This document shows, in pieces, positions 60,740 through 64,000 of a stretch of DNA of 64,000 nt. Numbering within the stretch: position 1 is the stretch's first letter; each line of letters starts with the position of its first letter. Origin of the DNA: Actinotignum schaalii_C (GTDB taxonomy: Bacteria; Actinomycetota; Actinomycetes; Actinomycetales; Actinomycetaceae); NCBI RefSeq assembly GCF_034119425.1, contig NZ_JAWUEL010000004.1:1-64000 (forward strand), in the 5' to 3' direction. Under the pieces are notes generated by a model that was given only the letters and a program-made list of their open reading frames with translations, did not search any database and was not told the origin of the DNA. The position numbers were made by a program, and so were the translations under genes.

Positions 60740-62118
60740 GCGCCCGAGTCCGCGCTGCCGCGGGCGGCGTCGTCGTGCAAGGTACCGGCGGCGCGGTGAT
60801 GCCGTACCCGCACCCGGGTAGCGAGCGCCCCGAGAACCACAGAGAGTAGTGTGCCGAGGAGTACGCCCACGCGCGCGTGAGCTTCGTGCGGGTCGGTGGG
60901 CGCGAAGGAGAGCTGCGCGATAAGTAGCGATACCGTGAAGCCGATGCCGGCCAAAATCGACATGGGGAAAATATCGCCCAGGTGCAGGCCTTCGCCCAAT
61001 TTGAGCCGGAAAACTTTCACGAAAAGCCAGGTGCCGCAGAAAATGCCGAGGCATTTGCCCAGTGGGAGGCCCAGGTAGATGCCGATGGCAACCGGGTCGG
61101 CGAGCAGCGCGGTGATCCCGCCGGCATCGGTAATATTCACGCCCGCGGCGAAGAAAGCGAAAATCGGTAGCGCAATCCCGGCCGACCAGAAAATAAGCCG
61201 TTCGCTATAGCGTTCCGTGAGCGGAGTATCATCCGCGTCGGTGGTGGACGTGGGGATCATAAAACCAAGGACTACCGCGGAAATGGTGGCGTGGACTCCG
61301 GCGCGGAAGAAACAGTACCAGCACACCAGCGCCAGCGGCCACAGCAGCCACCACCGGTTCCAGCCTTTCCAGCACAGTAGCCCGAACACGACCGCCACCA
61401 GCAAGCCGCCACCCAGGAAGAGGAAATTCACGCCGTCGGAGAAGAAAATCGCGATGACGATAATGCCGCCCAGGTCGTCGGCCACCGCGAGCGTCATGAG
61501 GAAAATACCGGCGGCTTTCGGCAGCCCTTTACCCACCAGCGCCAGCACCCCGAGCGCGAAAGCGATATCGGTGGCAACAGGAATCGCCCAGCCGTCATAA
61601 ATATGGGCGCCGGAAATAGCCTGGGTAGCGCAATACACCCCAATAGGTCCGAGCATGCCGGTGAGTGCAGCCAGCACCGGCAGGGCCGCCTTACGCGGGT
61701 CGTTGAGGGAACCGATGGTGAATTCCTGCTTGAGTTCCATGCCCACCACGAAGAAGAAAAGCGCGAGCACGAAATCCGCGGCCCAGTGCGCCAAATCCAG
61801 GTGGAGCCCTAAGCTTTCCGGCCCGATTTTCGTGGCTGCCAGCGCGAAATAGGTATCGCGGCCCGGGGAATTGGCCCAGATGAGCGCCACGACCGCCGAA
61901 ATAACCAAGACCAGACCGGCAAAAGATTCATTACGCAGTGCCTCGCTGTAGCGTGTGACCGGCGCTGCGAGTTTCCCCACTCGGCGCAGGCCCGAGCGGA
62001 GCTTGCGCTGCCCTGTTCCCGAAGCGCTTTCCGGGGGCACGGCGCTTTCCGCTGCGGTGGCGGATTCGGGTGCGATGGCGGATTCGTGAGTGGTGTCGCG
62101 GTTCTCGCGCTGTGTCAT
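60736..62118 (-). CDS. nhaA: Na+/H+ antiporter NhaA
   Basis: This 460-aa membrane antiporter has about 12 TM helices. The ion-binding double Asp is visible in LAVADDLGGIIVIAIFF. HWAADFVLALFFFVVGMELKQEF, VATDIAFALGVLALVG and LGKCLGIFCGTWL are diagnostic. A hydrophilic N-terminus of about 45 Glu/Ser/Ala-rich residues is extra. It exports sodium and supports pH homeostasis. It converges on the ppx-like gene with a 4-bp overlap. Confidence 0.95.
   Translation of the reverse strand: MTQRENRDTTHESAIAPESATAAESAVPPESASGTGQRKLRSGLRRVGKLAAPVTRYSEALRNESFAGLVLVISAVVALIWANSPGRDTYFALAATKIGPESLGLHLDLAHWAADFVLALFFFVVGMELKQEFTIGSLNDPRKAALPVLAALTGMLGPIGVYCATQAISGAHIYDGWAIPVATDIAFALGVLALVGKGLPKAAGIFLMTLAVADDLGGIIVIAIFFSDGVNFLFLGGGLLVAVVFGLLCWKGWNRWWLLWPLALVCWYCFFRAGVHATISAVVLGFMIPTSTTDADDTPLTERYSERLIFWSAGIALPIFAFFAAGVNITDAGGITALLADPVAIGIYLGLPLGKCLGIFCGTWLFVKVFRLKLGEGLHLGDIFPMSILAGIGFTVSLLIAQLSFAPTDPHEAHARVGVLLGTLLSVVLGALATRVRVRHHRAAGTLHDDAARGSADSGA
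60741..60778 (+). terminator. Weak hairpin followed by GTCGTCGTGC after the ppx-like gene
   Basis: CGCCCG (60741-60746) can pair with CGGGCG (60761-60766), or GCCG-cggg-CGGC with each other. GTCGTCGTGC follows at 60769-60778. It lies inside the 3' end of nhaA on the other strand. Confidence 0.4.
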
Positions 62119-62298
62119 TCCCTCTCGATTCTATGTGCCTAGGTTTTGGTGGTACGACGGCGCAGCTAGCGGCCGGCGGCCCCTAGTCAGGTACAAGCCG
62201 GTGAAGCGACGCGCTTAGGATCCCCCCTACTCTACAGGGTGGCGCAACAAGGTAGTATTCTAGGGATGTTCATACGGGCCGGCGTGCTCGCATGTTCA

Positions 62299-62372
62299 GC
62301 CCCCGTAGCCCAATTGGCAGAGGCACCCGACTTAAAATCGGTTCAGTGTCGGTTCGAGTCCGTCCGGGGGTA
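62299..62372 (+). tRNA. tRNA-Leu (TAA anticodon) with a short variable arm
   Basis: Acceptor GCCCCCG pairs with CGGGGGT (one G-U). The anticodon arm CCCGA-CTTAAAA-TCGGT gives TAA. The variable region is only about 5 nt instead of the long arm usual in tRNA-Leu, and the T arm GTCGG/CCGTC has one mismatch. I believe some actinobacteria have such compact tRNA-Leu(UAA) genes. It reads the rare TTA codon. Confidence 0.8.
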
Positions 62373-62433
62373 CTGATTGGATAGGGCATGTTTCGGGAGC
62401 TGATGCTCGGGGGTAAACGCGGAGGTGTGTCCG

Positions 62434-62463
62434 GGTTTATTCCGGTTTATTCCGATTTATTCC
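62434..62463 (+). repeat. Three tandem 10-bp units GGTTTATTCC
   Basis: Two identical units and a third with one change (GATTTATTCC), framed by CCGGG and CCCGG. They lie about 200 bp before the Bax-inhibitor-like gene. The 10-bp period places the units on one face of the helix, as in regulator-binding iterons. Confidence 0.6.
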
Positions 62464-62669
62464 CGGAAACAGTGATCTTAGGCTGATTGAGGAAAACCAA
62501 GAAGTCTTTCAGGAAAAATTCAGGCACGGCCTTGAGAATAACCCTGGAGACGATAGTGGACGAGTTATAACCAAGTTTCTACGTAACCTGGATGCTAACC
62601 GGACGATGGTCGCGTCTGACAGTAGGCGGGCCGCCTATCCGGCGGTCCACCACAATACAGGAGGGTATT

Positions 62670-63635
62670 TTGTCGAATCCCGTGATGAGTAACAACCCGT
62701 ATTTCCGCAAGGGTGCTGCCACACCGAACCAGCAGTTCCGCGGTGGCAATATTGCAACGGAACCGCGCCAGGGGTACCAGGCCGGCCCGGGTGTTTATGA
62801 ACAGCCGGGTGGCGGCTACGGTGCGGAGCAGTCCGGCTGGAACAACCAGTACAATTTTGCGCATCCGGACTACGGCCAGGCTTATCCGCAGCAGGGCTAT
62901 GACCAGTACGCGGGCGGCTACGGGCAGCCCGGTGCTTTCGGGGCTCCGGCAACCGCCACCATGACCTATGACGATGCCATGGTGAAAACCGCGATTCTGC
63001 TGGCGGTCTCCATCGTTGCCGGCGCGGCCACCATGCTCTTCGTGCCGCTGGACTACGCGATGGTGCTCGCTATCCCGGCCTCCCTCATCGCTTTCGCGGT
63101 GGGCATGTTCGGGGCTTGGCGCCCGATGGTCGGCCCGGGTATCTCGATTGCCTACTCCCTTTTCCAGGGCGTGGCCCTCGGTGCGATCACCAATGCTTTT
63201 GACACTCTCTATCCGGGGGTCGCTTTCCAAGCGATTCTGGGTACCGCGATTGTGGTGGGTGTGGCGGTGTTCCTCCACATGTCCGGCAAGGTCCGCACCA
63301 CGGCCAAGGGCCGGCGCGTGGTCCTTACCATCATGATCGCCTACATTATCTTCGGTTTCGTCAACCTCATTCTCATGCTGACCGGCGTGACCAACTCGCT
63401 GCGTAATATTACGGTGGGTGGCTTCCATCTGGGAATCATCCTCGGTCTGGTTATGATCGCGGTGGCAGGCTACGTGCTCATCTCCGATCTGGAAACCGCC
63501 AAGCTCGCGGTGGAACGCCACGCCCCGAAAGAATTCGCGTGGACGGCGGCTTTCGGCATCGTTATGACGGTCCTGTGGATCTACCTCGAAGTGCTGCGCA
63601 TCGTGGCCTACCTGGCTGCCTCCTCGCGGAACTAA
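62670..63635 (+). CDS. Bax inhibitor-1/YccA-family membrane protein
   Basis: The protein of about 321 aa has a disordered N-terminus of about 100 residues rich in Gly, Tyr, Gln and Asn (GYGAEQSGWNNQYNFAHPDY), then seven TM helices, for example MVKTAILLAVSIVAGAATML, VAFQAILGTAIVVGVAVFLH, IAYIIFGFVNLILML and LGIILGLVMIAVAGYVLI, ending TAAFGIVMTVLWIYLEVLRI. The acidic DLETAK segment matches the YccA/YbhL pattern. Relatives are proton- or calcium-linked membrane proteins tied to protease control. TTG 62670 is chosen because AGGAGGG lies 4 nt upstream; the frame is open to 62592. Confidence 0.85.
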   Translation: MSNPVMSNNPYFRKGAATPNQQFRGGNIATEPRQGYQAGPGVYEQPGGGYGAEQSGWNNQYNFAHPDYGQAYPQQGYDQYAGGYGQPGAFGAPATATMTYDDAMVKTAILLAVSIVAGAATMLFVPLDYAMVLAIPASLIAFAVGMFGAWRPMVGPGISIAYSLFQGVALGAITNAFDTLYPGVAFQAILGTAIVVGVAVFLHMSGKVRTTAKGRRVVLTIMIAYIIFGFVNLILMLTGVTNSLRNITVGGFHLGIILGLVMIAVAGYVLISDLETAKLAVERHAPKEFAWTAAFGIVMTVLWIYLEVLRIVAYLAASSRN

Positions 63636-63702
63636 GAGAATTGCTGAACTAGCCAGAATCACGGGACTAGTAGTACCGCGGAGCTAAGGCTGATAGCTAT
63701 AG

Positions 63703-63739
63703 CGAAGGCCGGGACGGATCTTTTCCGTCCCGGCCTTCG
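63703..63739. terminator. Bidirectional terminator
   Basis: A 15-bp perfect stem CGAAGGCCGGGACGG (63703-63717) with 63725-63739 and a TCTTTTC-type loop stands between the Bax-inhibitor-like gene (+) and msrA (-). Confidence 0.75.
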
Positions 63740-63822
63740 TGCACGGTTCCGCGACTTGTCACCCGGGGGTGGCTCGGCCCGATAGCAACTATGCGCCAAG
63801 TTCAGGGCCTTTGACCGCGGGG

Positions 63823-64000
63823 CTAGCCGAGCGGGCCAGCACCCGGGAGCGGGCAGGCGATTCCAGTGCGCGCATGGCATTGGTAGCCGTGCGGAACCTT
63901 ATGAAGATATCCCTGGTGCTCCTCTTCGGCCAGGTAGAAAGGCCCGGCGGCCAGGGCCGGTACCACTTCCGTCACGATAGCTCCCCGTCCGGCCGCCCGA
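63823..64000 (-). CDS. msrA: Peptide-methionine (S)-S-oxide reductase, C-terminal part
   Basis: The frame runs off the right edge, so only the last 58 residues are visible. The segment VPALAAGPFYLAEEEHQGYL is the conserved end of MsrA, where the His-Gln region and the following YLHKVPHGYQCH close the active site. The enzyme repairs oxidised methionine residues (S-sulfoxide). Two Cys in the tail (GYQCH and TGIACPL) could serve as resolving cysteines. The stop TAG is at 63825-63823. Confidence 0.85.
   Translation of the reverse strand, partial: RAAGRGAIVTEVVPALAAGPFYLAEEEHQGYLHKVPHGYQCHARTGIACPLPGAGPLG

Noticed and set aside
1..64000. CRISPR arrays, rRNA operons, transposase genes
   Set aside because: No regularly spaced direct repeats with spacers, no rRNA stretches and no transposase or integrase frame were found on either strand.

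Overview
The window reads as a chromosome segment from a high-GC Gram-positive actinobacterium, probably of the Actinomycetaceae (Actinotignum, Actinobaculum, Trueperella or Schaalia type). Supporting signs are the GC-rich coding bias, an RpfB-like resuscitation factor with DUF348 and G5 domains, a Pmt mannosyltransferase, the ftsB-DUF501-ppx order after enolase, and several sortase-anchored surface proteins. The genus is an inference. Most genes are ordinary housekeeping genes.

Layout. 1-5.4 kb: the 3' end of an unrecognised gene, tRNA-Ala, then a visibly AT-richer block (lipoprotein, orphan C5 cytosine methyltransferase, LPATG pilin-like protein) that looks like an insertion beside the tRNA. 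5.4-9.1 kb: an ABC exporter operon (two FtsX-type permeases and an ATPase). 9.1-17 kb: thrC, a PfkB sugar kinase and a HAD phosphatase, a four-TM protein, succinate-semialdehyde dehydrogenase and an amino acid (possibly GABA) permease. 17.3-18.3 kb: a coiled-coil surface protein put out of frame by a G10 tract. 18.3-20.7 kb: repeat-rich intergenic DNA, then a MetE-family gene preceded by a methionine-rich leader peptide and a structured leader RNA. 20.8-25.5 kb: htrA, pmt, rsmI. 25.7-30.8 kb: arcB-arcC-yfcC plus a membrane-bound LuxR regulator, without arcA. 30.8-38.3 kb: a nicotinamidase-like protein with an acidic tail, metG, tatD, a Tyr/Gly-rich membrane protein, rpf, rsmA. 38.3-43.6 kb: an ABC-F protein, a NatAB-type exporter with a TetR regulator. 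43.6-50.1 kb: tRNA-Gln, a truncated glmU, prs, a TauE-type exporter, a frameshifted DUF559 gene, rplY, pth. 50.2-64 kb: mfd, an LPNTG surface protein frameshifted at a GACCC repeat, eno, ftsB, DUF501, ppx, nhaA, tRNA-Leu, a Bax-inhibitor-like protein and the 3' end of msrA.

The less ordinary signals are these. (1) Three genes are broken exactly at simple sequence repeats (G10, GACCC x3, A7); two of them encode surface proteins, which suggests contingency loci. (2) A short word, GCGTCGTCGT, occurs about twelve times in 64 kb. At five gene ends it sits just after a GC-rich hairpin, where an intrinsic terminator would carry its U-tract, and it also occurs within low-complexity inserts in conserved enzymes. 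(3) Two families of roughly 90-120 bp palindromic intergenic repeats occur twice each. (4) A Met-rich leader peptide precedes the methionine synthase-like gene. (5) GlmU lacks its acetyltransferase domain. Coordinates are from direct reading; no database search was possible.
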